Part shown: one piece after another, positions 11,849 to 23,849 of the stretch
Numbering within the stretch: the first letter of the stretch is position 1
Layout of the letters: each line of letters begins with the position of its first letter
NCBI GenBank assembly: GCA_029891385.1
Contig: CM057224.1
Span: 5,394,001 to 5,458,000 of the forward strand
From: Erythroxylum novogranatense
Lineage: Eukaryota > Streptophyta > Magnoliopsida > Malpighiales > Erythroxylaceae
Direction: 5' to 3'
Length of the DNA stretch: 64,000 bases
Position numbers and translations under genes: made by a program
Notes under the pieces: generated by a model
What the model was told of the DNA's origin: nothing
The model's database searches: none
Seen by the model: the letters and a program-made list of their open reading frames with translations, nothing else

Positions 11849-13510
11849 TGATAAGTGCATATTTGTCTAATATTTATGTTTTAATTATCCCTTTTTATTC
11901 CTCTTGTTTATGCAATTATTGAGACTTAATTTGATTTAATATTTCCTTGTAGGAAATTACTATCTTTGCATGATGTGAGAAATTAAGAGGAGAAATCAGC
12001 AATTAAATCAAAAGAGGTTGTAACCACTTAGACAAATGAATTGTCCAAAGAAGCAACACGTGGAGGCAACAAGGTTTGGAAGGAGGAGCACCACGTGGTC
12101 GTCCCAGACAAGGTGGAATGAAAAGAAAAGGACTCACACTAAGGGAAAATATCACGGACTATGGAAAGGAAAGAAATTAAAGGAACAAGGACAAGGAGTG
12201 GGGCCCACGGAATTAAGTAAAGAGGACAAAACCTAAAGAAAAGTGAGTCACGGAGACAGCACAAACTAGGGACTCTTTGGACTGAAGGAAGGGTCACGCA
12301 CGCATACTGCAAAAGGGAAGGCTAGCAGCATGGGGAGCGTTTTAAAAAATTAAAAACGCAGAAGAGCTACTTGGAGGTGAAACACGTGCAGGGCAGGAAG
12401 CAATTGGGTGGACTGAATTTTGAAAGATTACGCAGGCCCACAAGCAAAACAAGAAAAACGCTGGCGGCTGCAAAAAGGAAATAAACGCAATATGGAAAGA
12501 GGGCTGACGTGGAATAGGAAAGAAGAGAAGGAAAAAAAAAGACAGCAAGGGGGATTGACGCAAAGGAGGCAAAGACCATGAGATAGAGCATCGGCCATTT
12601 TTCAGATTTTCTCTTTTTATTAGCTTTTATTTCTTTTCTTTGTTATGGAGACTATGTTATTCCATTATTTTGTTAGGTTTAATTTCGTTATGAGTAGCTA
12701 ATCTGTTTTAGTCGGGGAATTCCAATTATTATGCTTTGACTCGTGAGACTATTGTTCTGATTATTTGGTTATAATATTCGTACTGTTTCTGATTTACTGT
12801 CATTGTTTATTAATTGATTCTGCGATTGAGGCCTGATTGTAGAGTTAGTTAATTTACATATCGCCAACTGATTTACTTGGTGGAGTCTAACTGGGTGATT
12901 GGTATTTGTGGCAATTGGCACTTTAGGGCATAATACTTATGCGATTTTGTGTGGAGGAACTTGCGATCTAACTAGATGAAGCATGAGTCTGTGCGTAGTC
13001 AGTTAGGGTTAGTGTTTCTTTAGAGTTTATTGCTGTTAATTAATTGAATCTCGGAGAGAGTCTCGAAGGGGTTATTAGTTAATTAGGGAATAGTTCAAAG
13101 GAGTTTCTGCGACTATTCTAAAATTAAGAAGAAACGAGGGAGCCAGAGGTAGTTGGTAACTATAGCTAACCTATTATTAAACCAAAGAAAATATTTGAGT
13201 CGATGATCGTGGTCTAAGCATAATTAGGAATTTCCTGGCTAAGTTGTCGTTTATTGAGTTTATCAATTTTATTTGCGTTCTTTGTTGGTTATTGTTTTAT
13301 TAATTTGCGTTAATCTTTTATCAGTTGTTATTTCAATTAGTAGTTTTAGTCGAAAACTTCAAAACCCCTTTTTATTTAATTTCATTAGTTCTTTGGCATT
13401 TAAATAGAATCAATTATTCCATTCTCTGTGGATCGACCCCATTTACCACTGTGCGCAATTTATTTTCGTTTGGTGTTTGGGATTTATTTTGGTGGATTCG
13501 ACACCCATCA
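11849..13510 (+). repeat. Athila 5' LTR
   Basis: 1662 bp, TG...CA. It matches 17619-19283 over its whole length with scattered and clustered differences (for example 12778-12800 against 18549-18575). Short open frames inside are shared by both LTRs and show no protein similarity. Confidence 0.88.
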
Positions 13511-13514
13511 AATT

Positions 13515-13532
13515 TTAGGCGCCGTTCTTGGG
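13515..13532 (+). other. Athila primer binding site
   Basis: Four bases after the LTR, 'taggcgccgttcttggga' resembles the TGGCGCCGTTGCCGGGGA site usual in Athila and Tat elements (tRNA-Asp type), with several mismatches. Confidence 0.6.
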
Positions 13533-13819
13533 ACCGGTAACTAATTGATTTTGTTTTGTTTTATGCCTAGGAACATTCAATGACGGAGATTCCATCTTGT
13601 CGACCCGAGATCGAAAAAGACCGCTAAGAGGCTAAGGAAGTTGAGCAAGCTAAGGAAGAAGCAAGGAAAAGCTAGTGGATCACGGACCTGGTTGAGTTGG
13701 ATCTCAAGCGGAATCTGAAGAGGAGATTGAAGTTGAGCAATGGTGACGGGAAGCTTAACCGTGACCACGCGCAAGATATGGCTCTCAACAGAACACTCCA
13801 GACTTGGTAGACCCATCAA

Positions 13820-15300
13820 GCACGGCATCCATGTGCATAGAATTTCAGAACTTCAAGAAGGGTTGAATTGAAATCCGGACTGATCCACCTCGCCCACCTT
13901 AGTGGTTTGGAAAGCGAGGATCCGAACAAGCATTTGAAGGAATTTCACCTCGTCGCACTTCTATGAAGCCCATGATATCACGGAGGACCAAATTAAACGA
14001 GAGCTTTTCCATTCTCGCTACGAGGATGCAGCCAAGGATTGGCTCTACTACCTCCTCGAGGACAATCAACACTGGGAAGGGATGTCTCGGCGGTTTCTAG
14101 AAAAATATTTTCCAGCATCCCGAGCCGCCAATATCGGTAGAAATCGTGGCATTAAGCGAAGAATTGAGAGAACCTCTACGAGTCTTGGGAGAGGTACAAG
14201 AGAATTTTGGCAAGCTGCCCGCAGATGGCATATCCGAACAATTGATCATCCAAGATTTCTCGAGGGTCTTATTCGAATGGGCGCAGAATGATGGATGCCG
14301 CAAGTGGTGGGGCCATTGTCGATAAAACCCGGTAAAGCCCGGGAGTTGATATCAACCATGGCAGCAAACTCCCAACAATTGGTGCTCGGCAAGATATACC
14401 GCAAAGAGTGAATGAGGTAAATGTTACTTCTCTCGATGAGGTCAAATCTTTCTAACAACTTTGGTCCAGAATTGAATGTAGGTACTCCTCCACTGCGAGG
14501 CGTGTGGCATCTGCTCCACCTAGCTCACCCAACCGATGCATGCCCAACACTCCACGATGAAATACGGCTAATGTGAATGCTATTGGGTTCCAACAGAGCG
14601 CTTTGATCCCTATTCAAACACCTACTGACCCGGTTGGAGAAGCCACCCAAACTTCAGCTTATCTAACGACCAACCGACCCAACAGAATTACTATCAAAGA
14701 CCACCACCACAAGAATGACCTTGGGCTCGGGTAAGCCTCTTGAAGAAATTGTCCATATGTTAGCCGCTAACACCGCAAAATTTCAACAGACACCGCAACC
14801 GATTCCAAAAGCTAGAAGAGAGCATGAAGACCCAGAGACTCGAATGAGTGGATAGCATCCTCCGTTAGCGAATGGAGACTCAAGGCAAGTGCCTTCTCGG
14901 ACACTCGACCCGAGGCATAATGTGAGCGCGATTTTCTTAAGAAATGGTAAGGAATTGCAATTCCCGATCGACAAGAACCCTACACGTGACCACGTCCGGG
15001 GTTCCCATGAGAGACGTAGGGAGGTGAAAGGAGCTCACACGTGACCACATCTGAGATTCGGGTCCAACTGAAATTATCGAAACCCAAACCTTTAGTGGTT
15101 CCACCACCATTCCCGCAGAGGCTCTCGAACAAGAAGGAAAAGGAGGATAAGAGCATCATGGAGTTGTTCCAAAAGTTGAAGTAAACATCCCACTCCTCGA
15201 GGCCATTAAAGCAGTTCAGCGCTACGCCAAATTCCTTAAGGAATTATGCAAACAAGCGTAAGTTAACAGTAATGAAAGGGTGAGTGTGGGGAGAATGTTT
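13820..15300 (+). pseudogene. Athila gag remnant
   Basis: Broken frames carry Athila gag landmarks: 'YEAHDITEDQIKRELF' (about 13962-14010), 'AAKDWLYYLLEDN' (about 14030-14068), 'RRFLEKYFPASRAANI' (about 14087-14134), 'NGKELQ' (about 14943-14960) and 'NIPLLEAIKAVQRYAKFLKE' (about 15185-15243). Stops and shifts lie between them, so no full-length protein can be made. In the family this part makes the capsid and nucleocapsid. Confidence 0.75.
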
Positions 15301-15347
15301 CAATTGTCTTCTGAGAGAAACTACCTCCTAAGTGTCGCGACCAAGGT

Positions 15348-16115
15348 ATGTTTTCCATTCCTTGCAAAATTGGGAACATTGGTATCAGTAAAGCTATGTG
15401 TGACCTAGGAGCTTCTATTAATGTGATGCCTTTATCTGTTTATACCTCCCTGGGTCTTGGTCCGTTAACTAGTACTGGAGTTATAATTCAATTGGCGGAT
15501 CGATCGATTGTCTATCCTGAAGGTGTTTTAGAGGATGTGCTAGTTCAAGTTAATGGATTAATTTTTCCTGCTGATTTCTTTGTTATTGATATGGGAAATG
15601 ATAGTTCATCTGAGTCTTCTGATATCTTGTTGGGTAGGCCTTTCCTTAGCACGGCTAAAGCAAAGATAGATGTGCATAGTGGTTCATTGACTTTAGAGTT
15701 TGATGGTGAAGTGGTGAAATTCAATGTTTATGATGCCATGAAACGTGCTGAAGATGTGTCTTGTGTTTATAAGGTTGATATCATTGAAGATTTGACTCAT
15801 GAGGTTTCTACTTTAAATCATGATGATGAGTTGAATTATGCTTCGTGTCATAGGATGTCTGTTGATGGAGTTAAGAGATTTACTGATCGGTCTGAAGTTT
15901 CTGATGATATACTTGATGAGGCCCCAAAGCTGGAGCTCAAAACGCTTCTCGAGCATTTGAAATACGCATATTTAGGTGATGGTGAGACTCTGCCCGTGAT
16001 CATATCCAGCATGCTCGACGACCTGGAAGAGGAGAAACTAGTTAGAGTGCTTCGAGAGTACAGGGAGGCAATTGGTGGGACCATTGCTGATTTCCAACAT
16101 CGAGACGAGGGTTAA
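15348..16115 (+). pseudogene. Athila aspartic protease and start of the RT linker, then stop
   Basis: 255-residue frame opening MFSIPCKIGN; in-frame codons upstream of this ATG (LPPKCRDQG) show it is not the true start. The protease active-site segment is CDLGASINVMP (Asp at about residue 20), followed by the ILLGRPFLSTAKAKID flap and hydrophobic block. The end, LKYAYLGDGETLPVI and GGTIADFQ, is the conserved stretch leading to the Athila reverse transcriptase, and a stop follows at once. Everything from RT to integrase is missing: the text goes straight to the post-pol sequence 'gggaggcagcccaca' (about 16164). Internal loss of pol with flanks kept. Confidence 0.8.
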
Positions 16116-17602
16116 CATCGAGACGAGGATCGTCGAGCCTAGGACGTTAAACCAGGGCGCTAATGGGAGGCAGCCCACAATTTTTATTTTATTTTATTTT
16201 TCTTTCCTTTCTTTTGCTTTATTTTGTGTTCTTTTTGTTTCGTTTGTTTCCTTCTTTCTTTGTTTTGATATTTTCCTTTCCTTCCCTGTGTCTTTCAGGA
16301 GGTTCGGCATTGGATCAATTCGGAGTTATTGGATTACCGCTGTCAGGAGTCCTTTATATGATCATATGTTGGCTCTCGTCCCTCACTGTACTAGCTATAC
16401 CCTACTGGCGGGATGCCTAAACGAGCTCACGTATAAGCCCTCATCTTCTCTCAGTTCGAAGTCCTCAGTTTACCTTTTCATTTACTTTTACGTTGAGGAC
16501 AACGCATGCTTTAAGTGTGGGGAGGTGATTTATGCTTTTGAGATGCATGCTGTTTTTGTTTGATGCATTACTTTAGGATGTGCCCTTCGTTGCCTTTTGG
16601 TATTTTTGGACTTTTAGCTGTTGATGCCGTGAAAAAAAAAATCCTCTTTTGCTCCAATTTTTGCTTGATAAATTGTTGTGCCTTAGGTAATGGTGGATTG
16701 TTTTAAAGGAGTCGAGAGTATGGTTGAGTCCTTGTTGCTTAATGTTAATTAAATGTTAATGATTTTGTCCTATATGTTGAAGTTGCGGGCTGAGTTAATT
16801 GGTTAGAATTTAAAAAATTTGTGTGATTAATCGGTTGCCTTTCTTGTCTAGAGTCATGTTAAGCTTAGAAGTTGAGTTGGTATATGTGTTGAACTTTGGA
16901 TTGATGTGGGAAATTATGGTGAGAAAGGAATGGAGAATAAAATAAAAGGTGTTAGATTCGTTCGCCAATCACCAAAGGTGGTTGTGAGCTAAGCCAAAAA
17001 TCCGCCTAAAGGTTGGTCGAGATTGAGTAACAGGCGACATTCATCACAAATGTTTGCGTTAGCGTCAAAAGGTCTCGGACAACCGACGTGTGAAGCAATT
17101 AACTACTCTCGATTACTTGGAAAAAAACAAAAGAAAAAGTTTGCAAGCATCCGAGTAATTACGAGTAAGGCTAAAGCCACTTGGCGTTGTGATTGGTCGA
17201 GTAACGGGTGACATTCATCACAAATGTTTGCGTTAAGTAAAAGGCCAATGACAATTCCGTAATTTACAGGTAAAAGCACCTAATCAATTAAGATTAACTG
17301 ATCTTCTCATAACTACCACTTAAATTGAATTCCTCACGTATACTAACCACGATAAGTGAAGTGTGATTCCTAGACTGATTGGTTTTAATTAAAATTGATA
17401 ATTCATGCATGCGCTTGAATTTGATTTCAGGCTTGTGTCTTCTCGTGTGGGAAACTTGTTGCATTTATTTGATATTTCGTTGACATTGGGACAAGATTGC
17501 GCTCTCATTCCTAGTTTACATTACCTCTGTGCATGTTTCATTTATTGGAGCGGTTTTTCATTGTGTCTTGGTTTTCTTTTATGCTTGAGGACAAGCATCG
17601 TC
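16116..17602 (+). other. Athila 3' untranslated region
   Basis: Starts with the 'gctaatgggaggcagcccaca' type sequence that usually follows Athila pol and a T-rich run. A first 'ttgaggacaacgcatgctttaag' and 'tgtggggag' block at about 16493-16525 is echoed at about 17585-17615 just before the 3' LTR, giving two polypurine-like sites. 'gacattcatcacaaatgttt' followed by gcgtta occurs at about 17035 and about 17209, a direct repeat 173 bp apart. No conserved protein. Confidence 0.6.
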
Positions 17603-17604
17603 TA

Positions 17605-17618
17605 AGTGTGGGGAGATT
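17605..17618 (+). other. Athila polypurine tract
   Basis: 'aagtgtggggagatt' style purine tract directly before the 3' LTR start TGATAAG; it is preceded by 'cttgaggacaagcatcgtct', a sequence typical of the 3' end of Athila elements. Confidence 0.75.
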
Positions 17619-19283
17619 TGATAAGTGCATATTTGTCTAATATTTATGTTTTAATTATCCCTTTTTATTCCTCTTGTTTATGCAATTATTGAGACTTAAT
17701 TTGATTTAATATTTCCTTGTAGGAAATTACTATCTTTGCATGATGTGAGAAATTAAGAGGAGAAATCAGCAATTAAATCAAAAGAGGGTTGTAACCACTT
17801 AGACAAATGAATTGTCCAGTGAAGCAACACGTGGAGGCAACAAGGTTTGGAAGGAGGAGCACCACGTGGTGTCCAGGACAAGGTGGAATGAAAAAGAAAA
17901 AGGACTCACACTAAGGGGAAAATATCAGCGGCTATGGAAAGGAAAAGAGAAATTAAAGGAACAAGGACAAGGAGTGGGGCCCACGGAATTAAGTAAAGAG
18001 GACAAAAACCTAAAGAAAAGTGAGTCACGGAGACAAAGACAAACTAGGGACTCTTTGGATCAAGGAAGGGTCACGACGATATCTGCAAAAGGAAGGCTAG
18101 CGGCGTGGGGCGCTTTAAAAAATTAAAAACGCAGAAGAGCTACTTGGAGGTGAAACACGTGCAGGGCAGGAAGCAATTGGGTGGACTGAATTTTGAAAGA
18201 TTACGCAGGCCCACAAGCAAAACAAGAAAAAAGCAATGGCTGCAAAAAAGGAAATAAACGCAATATGGAAAGAGGGCTGACGTGGAATAGGAAAGAAGAG
18301 AAGGAAAAAAAAAGACAGCAAGGGGGATTGACGCAAAGGAGGCAGCAGCCGCAGATAGGAGCATCGGCCATTTTTCAGATTTTCTCTTTTTATTAGCTTT
18401 TATTTCTTTTCTTTGTTATGGAGACTATGTTATTCCATTATTTTGTTAGGTTTAATTTCGTTATGAGTAGCTAATCTGTTTTAGTCGGGGAATTCCAATT
18501 ATTATGCTTTGACTCGTGAGACTATTGTTCTGATTATTTGGTTATAATATTAAATCTCGCTTCGATTCTTCGTCATTGTTTATTAATTGATTCTGCGATT
18601 GAGGCCTGATTGTAGAGTTAGTTAATTTACATATCGCCAACTGATTTACTTGGTGGAGTCTAACTGGGTGATTGGTATTTGTGGCAATTGGCACTAGGGC
18701 ATAGTACTTGTCTGATTTTGTGTGGAGGAACTTGCGATCTAACTAGATGAAGCATGAGTCTCGTGCGTAGTCGATTAGGGTTAGTGTTTCTTTAGAGTTT
18801 ATTCTTTGTTAATTAATTGAATCTCGGAGAGAGTCTCGAAGGGTTATTAGTTAATTAGGGAATAGTTCAAAGGAGTTTCTGTGACTATTCTAAAATTAAG
18901 AAGAAACGAGGGAGCCAGAGGTAGTTGGTAACTATAGCTAACCTATTATTAAACCAAAGAAAATATTTGAGTCGATGATCGTGGTCTAAGCATAATTAGG
19001 AATTTCCTGGCTAAGTTGTCGTTTATTGAGTTTATCAATTTTATTTGCGTTCTTTGTTGGTTATTGTTTTATTAATTTGCGTTAATCTTTTATCAGTTGT
19101 TATTTCAATTAGTAGTTTTAGTCGAAAACTTCAAAACCCCTTTTTATTTAATTTCATTAGTTCTTTGGCATTTAAATAGAATCAATTATTCCATTCTCTG
19201 TGGATCGACCCCATTTACCACTGTGCGCAATTTATTTTCGTTTGGTGTTTGGGATTTATTTTTGGTGGATTCGACACCCATCA
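17619..19283 (+). repeat. Athila 3' LTR
   Basis: 1665 bp, TG...CA, partner of 11849-13510, followed by the target duplication gaact. Confidence 0.88.
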
Positions 19284-20130
19284 GAACTGAACTGAATATC
19301 TGCTTCTTTCAAGATTCAAGAAGCAAGATTTAAGAATCAGTTGAAGACGAAGGTTATAAATAAGAGTCGAAGTCGACGTATTATTTCGTTTATTTATGTA
19401 AATAGTATTTTTCCTATTAGGTATTAAATTTTTTTCGCTTATATTAATAAAAACAAATATGCGATGAACCGTTATTATGATTATATAAAAAACACGAATA
19501 TAAATCATGAAAAAATAATTAGAAAGCGATATTGCAAATAACAATAACATTAAAAAGTGATGAACCATATTGGTAAGGGTAAAGAAAACTAAGACAATTC
19601 AACCCCCCTTCTTGTGCATTCATATATCGTATAATAAGCACTGTAATAATGCGTGATTGACTTCACATACTTGAGAGAAAAATATTCAGCGAATTATGTA
19701 GAGCTATCTTACTGTAGTAAACTAAAAAAATGAGTGTGTCAAATTCTCTCAAGCTTTGTCTCTCTAATAAAAACAGACGGAAGTTGAAAAGCAGAGGAAA
19801 GAAGAAAAACAGACGGAAGTTGAATAGTAGAGGAAAGCAAAGCCAGACGGAAGTTGAAAAGCAGACGAAAGAAGAAAAATAGACAGAGTTGAAAAGCAAA
19901 CGGAAGCAAAAGCAGAGGGAAGCAAAAGCAGACGGATGCAAAAGTGGAAGAGAGCAAAAAACATTTTATAACTTTTATTTTCAGTAAGTCTTGTGAAAAG
20001 AGCAAGTTTGTTTTAATTAAGCGTTTTCGTAGGTTTTTTTTTAAAAAGGGAAATACACAAGGTACAACTTGTTTGATTGAAGTCTCTACTTCTATCGTCT
20101 TAAATAACACGGTTTATATGTCGATTTAAC
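19284..20130 (+). repeat. SIRE-like LTR, downstream part, with further LTR debris
   Basis: After the gaact duplication the interrupted LTR resumes: 'agattcaagaagcaagattt', 'gaaggttataaataagag' (possible TATA box at about 19354-19361), and 'acaattcaacccccccttct' (about 19592), all matching the uninterrupted LTR at 36720-37320. 19382-19566 also matches 33113-33393. 19775-19950 is another run of 'cagacggaagttgaaaagcag' units, and 19960-20110 a diverged LTR end. No gene. Confidence 0.6.
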
Positions 20131-20982
20131 TGAAACCCAGACAAGCGATTACCATATTATGCTATCTAATATTACAATTCTTCAAAGTACAATCTTGATG
20201 AACGTATTTACAATCTTCCTATTGAATCACAAGTAGCTGCTATATGGATTGACAGTGACGATAAACAACATAATAAATGTCCTCATATCCAAGTCTGCAG
20301 TAGGCATTCTTTATTTGCGGTATCCTTTTTGAGATTTGTCTCCCCTTAATGTAGATGCTGGAAGTTTGTGTCACTAAAAAACTAATTAACACATTATGAA
20401 TGACTACAAGAAAGATCAAGATTGTTACAATCTTCCTATTGGATCACAAGGACACTGACGACCGACGTAGAGAATAATAGACATGATAAATCTCGTCATA
20501 TCCAAATCTCCAGTACGTCTTCTTTATTTGAGCCATCCATTTTTAGGACGGCAACATGATAAATCTCCTTATATCCAAGTCTGCTGTACGCCAAGAGTTG
20601 GTGAACACTGATATTCTTTCTACAGCAACAAAAGTCGACAGCAACAACAGCGAAACTCCAAAAACATCTGTATAGACAAAAAAAAAGCTTAAAGAAGATT
20701 TACAAGTAACAGAGGAATAAAAGTAACAGAAAGCGAAAATTAAGAGCAACTGGACGTGGAGTTGGTGAACAGTGATACTGTTTCGACAGCAACAACATCT
20801 ACAACAACTACAACGGAAAAAATGCTAAAAGAAGATTTACAACTAAAACAGAAAACTACTGTGATACTCTTTCGACATGAACAACAGCTACGACAAGCAC
20901 CAGCACTGTCAGACAGAAGATACAAGAGAAGGTGAGGCAATGAGCAAGAAGACACTATATAAGCAGTCACAAGGGCATGCAT
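20131..20982. repeat. Diverged copy of the 515-bp repeat family
   Basis: Pieces such as 'gataaatctcc.tatatccaagtctgc', 'gtcgacagcaacaaca', 'aagcttaaagaagatttaca' and 'caacagctacgacaa' occur here in the same order as in the tandem array at 45571-47112, with many substitutions and indels. No conserved coding frame. The function of the repeat is unknown to me. Confidence 0.6.
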
Positions 20983-21418
20983 TGTGGGGCCCCGTGCGTG
21001 GTCGTCTTATGGCGCCCCTCATCGTAGGTACGACCGGGCGCTTTGGTCGCTTTTTACGCATATCCTACAAAGAAGGAAGTGCTACGCTCGCAACTATCAC
21101 TCAATACTTGCATGGCATCAATATAATTAAACCACAATATGCAAATCACTAAAATTTAAAACCAAAATAATCTTTCATTTCATAACATCAATCCAAAATA
21201 TAGACAGATCTATCAGTTCCCTACAGTCTCAATACAATAACCCAAAAAGGAAACTGATAAAAATGTCTATACTAAGTCATCCCCGAAAATCGCCCCAACT
21301 GACCGACCTGTGTGCCATTACTTCACTTGACTAAGCACTCGCACTGCAGGAAAACTCTAACACGGGAGCTAAGAATCTACTAACGCTGTCCTGAAAAATA
21401 TTAGCAATTTTGGGTGAG
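20983..21418 (-). repeat. Minus-oriented LTR, left piece, split by a Tekay element
   Basis: Together with 30703-32838 this forms one LTR-like unit of the family seen intact at 54780-58022. The join is shown by 'cctgaaaaatattagcaatt' then 'ttgggtgag' here against 'cctgaaaaataagttgcaat' then 'gttgggtgag' at 55094. The proposed outer edge (20983) is only approximate, and I find no target duplication for the unit as a whole. Confidence 0.6.
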
Positions 21419-23677
21419 TGTTAAGCCCCGAATTTTTTTTATGATGTCATTAAGCATGAACTGTGTTATTTATGTGATTATTGCTTAGTTTGATTGAATT
21501 GAGAGGATTATTGGAGAATTAAGGTTTTATTGTGGTTAAGTGAGGATTAAAAAGGGTAAGAAGTTATGAGGGTATTTTAGGAAGATTTCTTAGGATGATT
21601 TGGGTTTAGGCTTGTAAAGAGGGGTAAGTTGGTCTTTGTATTTTCCTTAGGTTAATAGAAAAGAAGAGAAGAAAGAAAAGAATAAGAGGAAAAGAAAGGA
21701 AGGAAGAAGAGAAAGAAGAGGAGTGCGCCGTCGTGGAGAAGAAGAGGAGAAGAAGAGAGATTTTCGATCTTTGAGATTTCCAACAGTTTCAAATCATTTC
21801 CGGGTTAGTCTCATTTTGTTTAAGCTTGTTCTAGTTGGATTAAACCCTAAGATAGCTTGGATTGAGTAGAATCGAAGGTTCTAGGGTTTTGGTGAAAAAG
21901 CTGGGTAAATCGTTGGGTTGTTATGTTTGTGACCGATTTTGTGTTGCTAATGAGTTAGAAGTGTAGTATAGGATCTGATCTAAGACTTACGTGTGTTGCA
22001 TTTGTGGTTGGGAAAGGATTGAAGTGAGAAAAGCTGAAAAATTGGAGTTTCGGGGTCGGTTTCTCGACCCAGACATCGCGACGTGTGTATGAACACGCCG
22101 CGGCGTGCGAGGAAGGAGAACCACGTCGCGACGTGTAAATATTTTATTCGCCGCGACGTGTGATATCACCGTGGACGTCGCGACGTGCGAAGGGAGACGT
22201 CGCGACGTTCGACATTTGGTTCGCCGCGAGGAGCAGACGTCGCGGCGTGTGCACGCCGCGGCGAGCATGATTCGTTACGCTTGAAGCGCTCATATGTCGC
22301 GCGCCCCCCCTGTTTTTCGAAAGATGATTTTGATATTCTTTTGGGCATATCTTTTGGTGTAGATGTCCAATTGAGGTGATTTTGGATTCATTGTGAACTA
22401 GAGATCAAAGACTACAAGTTCTATGAAGAAGGGAAGTTCGGAATTAGTCTGTAAGGGTTCGGAATTTTATGAGGAAGTCGAATGTAGACTTTCAATGCTT
22501 TATTTTGGCTTTCCAAGCTTTGATTATTTTCTGTGGATATTGATTGAATGGAAACTTGGTTGTTTTAGGAAACCAAGCTGAACCGATTTTATCGCAAGAG
22601 GAAGGACACCAGTGAGTCGACTACTTGAGCGATCTTAGGTGGGTAATATACTTATAGTTATTGTGTGATTAGGCAAATTCTTGCCTATGTCTGAATATAT
22701 GTTATAGATGATGCATGCTTAAATGTGATGAATTGAATGATTGTGATTTCATATACTTTGGAAGAATCATGAGAACTAATAGCATTGAGTTTTGATTCGG
22801 AGCATGTTATGCCTCGACTTCGGTCCTAACATTTTAACTAAATGCGAAGCATGAAAGAATATCATATGATGAAACGATTATGAGCATGATTATGTGCTTT
22901 TTTTTGGGCGAGAGTGGAACCATTTCGTTCGTCACGTGCACGTAGACAAGAGCCTTCTCCCGGCTGCCCGCTTGTGGCTTATGAGATCCGCATGGACTCA
23001 TTTTGTTTTAGGGTTAAACTTTGGTTTCTCCCTTTTGTTTTCATGGAACCCTCGAGCCATTGTGATGTGCATTGCATATGTGAAATGTTCATTGTGAATG
23101 CTTTGTGACATATTTATGAATTGAATTAAGTATATCGAATGCGTAAATTGCTTGAGTAGCATGTGATTGCTTGAATTGATATCTAGATAGATATAATATA
23201 TATACATTCATATGCTGGGATTTGTGCTAGTTGCCGATGGCTATAATTATATTAGCCACTGAGCTGTGTAGCTCAACCATTATTTTCCTCCTCAAAAGCG
23301 AGCGGGGCGATCTTTGAACTTGAGGCATCGAAACTTCGAGTTACTTAGGAGCTTTGCCATAAGTTCGTTTTTGGTTGGCCCTCCAAACACATTATCATGG
23401 AGCATATTTACATGTATTTTTGAATTACAACTTATTTTGTATTTTGAATGATTTAAGGATTTGTGACATTTCTTCAGATTGTAATAGCATGAGTTTAATT
23501 CATGTTTAGATGCATGTGTAAGTGTTGGAATGTATGAGAATGATTATGTGTGAATTATGAACGAACTATGTATATGTATAAATGTTGGGATCGGGTCCGA
23601 CGGTATTTGGACGCCCGTCGTCGGCGAAACCCGAGGGGCCGCCTCAAGATTTGGACTTACGGGGCCCAGGCCCAACA
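21419..23677 (+). repeat. Tekay-1 5' LTR
   Basis: 2259 bp, from tgttaagccccgaattt to ggcccaggcccaaca. It includes a purine-rich stretch (21655-21760) and a CG-rich palindrome array (about 22068-22265). Open frames across the CG array are composition artefacts. Confidence 0.88.
22068..22265. repeat. CG-rich palindrome array in the Tekay-1 5' LTR
   Basis: Repeats of cgtcgcgacgtg and variants (cgccgcgacgtg, cgccgcggcgtg) about every 20-30 bp in an otherwise AT-rich LTR. It is 52 bp longer than the matching array in the 3' LTR (about 29224-29396). Confidence 0.8.
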
Positions 23678-23681
23678 TGTT

Positions 23682-23693
23682 TGGTATCAGAGC
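23682..23693 (+). other. Tekay-1 primer binding site, initiator tRNA-Met type
   Basis: tggtatcagagc, a standard plant LTR-retrotransposon primer site complementary to the 3' end of tRNA-iMet, four bases after the LTR end. Confidence 0.9.
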
Positions 23694-23849
23694 GCCTAGG
23701 TTTATTGTCCTCGGCTTAGAATGCATATAGGATTGTGTGCTCTATGATTATATTTTGCATTACTTGATTGTATTAAGTGACATGCATATCATGCATACAT
23801 GTAGATTGCCATATAGCTAATCCTTAGTGTTTCCATTTGAAGGAGTACG

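Larger units (their letters stand above)
11849..19283 (+). mobile_element. Athila-type Ty3/gypsy retrotransposon with pol deleted
   Basis: A 7435-bp element with two long LTRs (11849-13510 and 17619-19283), both starting tgataagtgcatatttgtc and ending cgacacccatca, flanked by the 5-bp duplication gaact (11844-11848 and 19284-19288). Inside are a 'ggcgccgttcttggga' primer-site-like sequence, a decayed gag, an Athila-style protease, a stub before reverse transcriptase and a long 3' untranslated region; reverse transcriptase, RNase H and integrase are missing. The LTRs are similar in most places, so the insertion is fairly young although the body is defective. It sits inside a SIRE-like LTR. Confidence 0.88.

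Noticed and set aside
12342..12591. Hydrophobic minus-strand frames, repeated at 18115-18364, as membrane proteins
   Set aside because: They lie inside both Athila LTRs opposite a purine-rich stretch; the hydrophobicity comes from the pyrimidine-rich complement.
16072..16563. 163-residue frame after the Athila protease as a new gene
   Set aside because: It starts inside the protease frame in another phase and reads a T-rich untranslated stretch as F/L-rich protein.
22166..22379. Arginine-rich open frames across the CG array (also at 29104-29471, 31808-32038 and 56834-57189)
   Set aside because: They arise from repeated cgcgacg-type DNA, change frame between copies and are not conserved.
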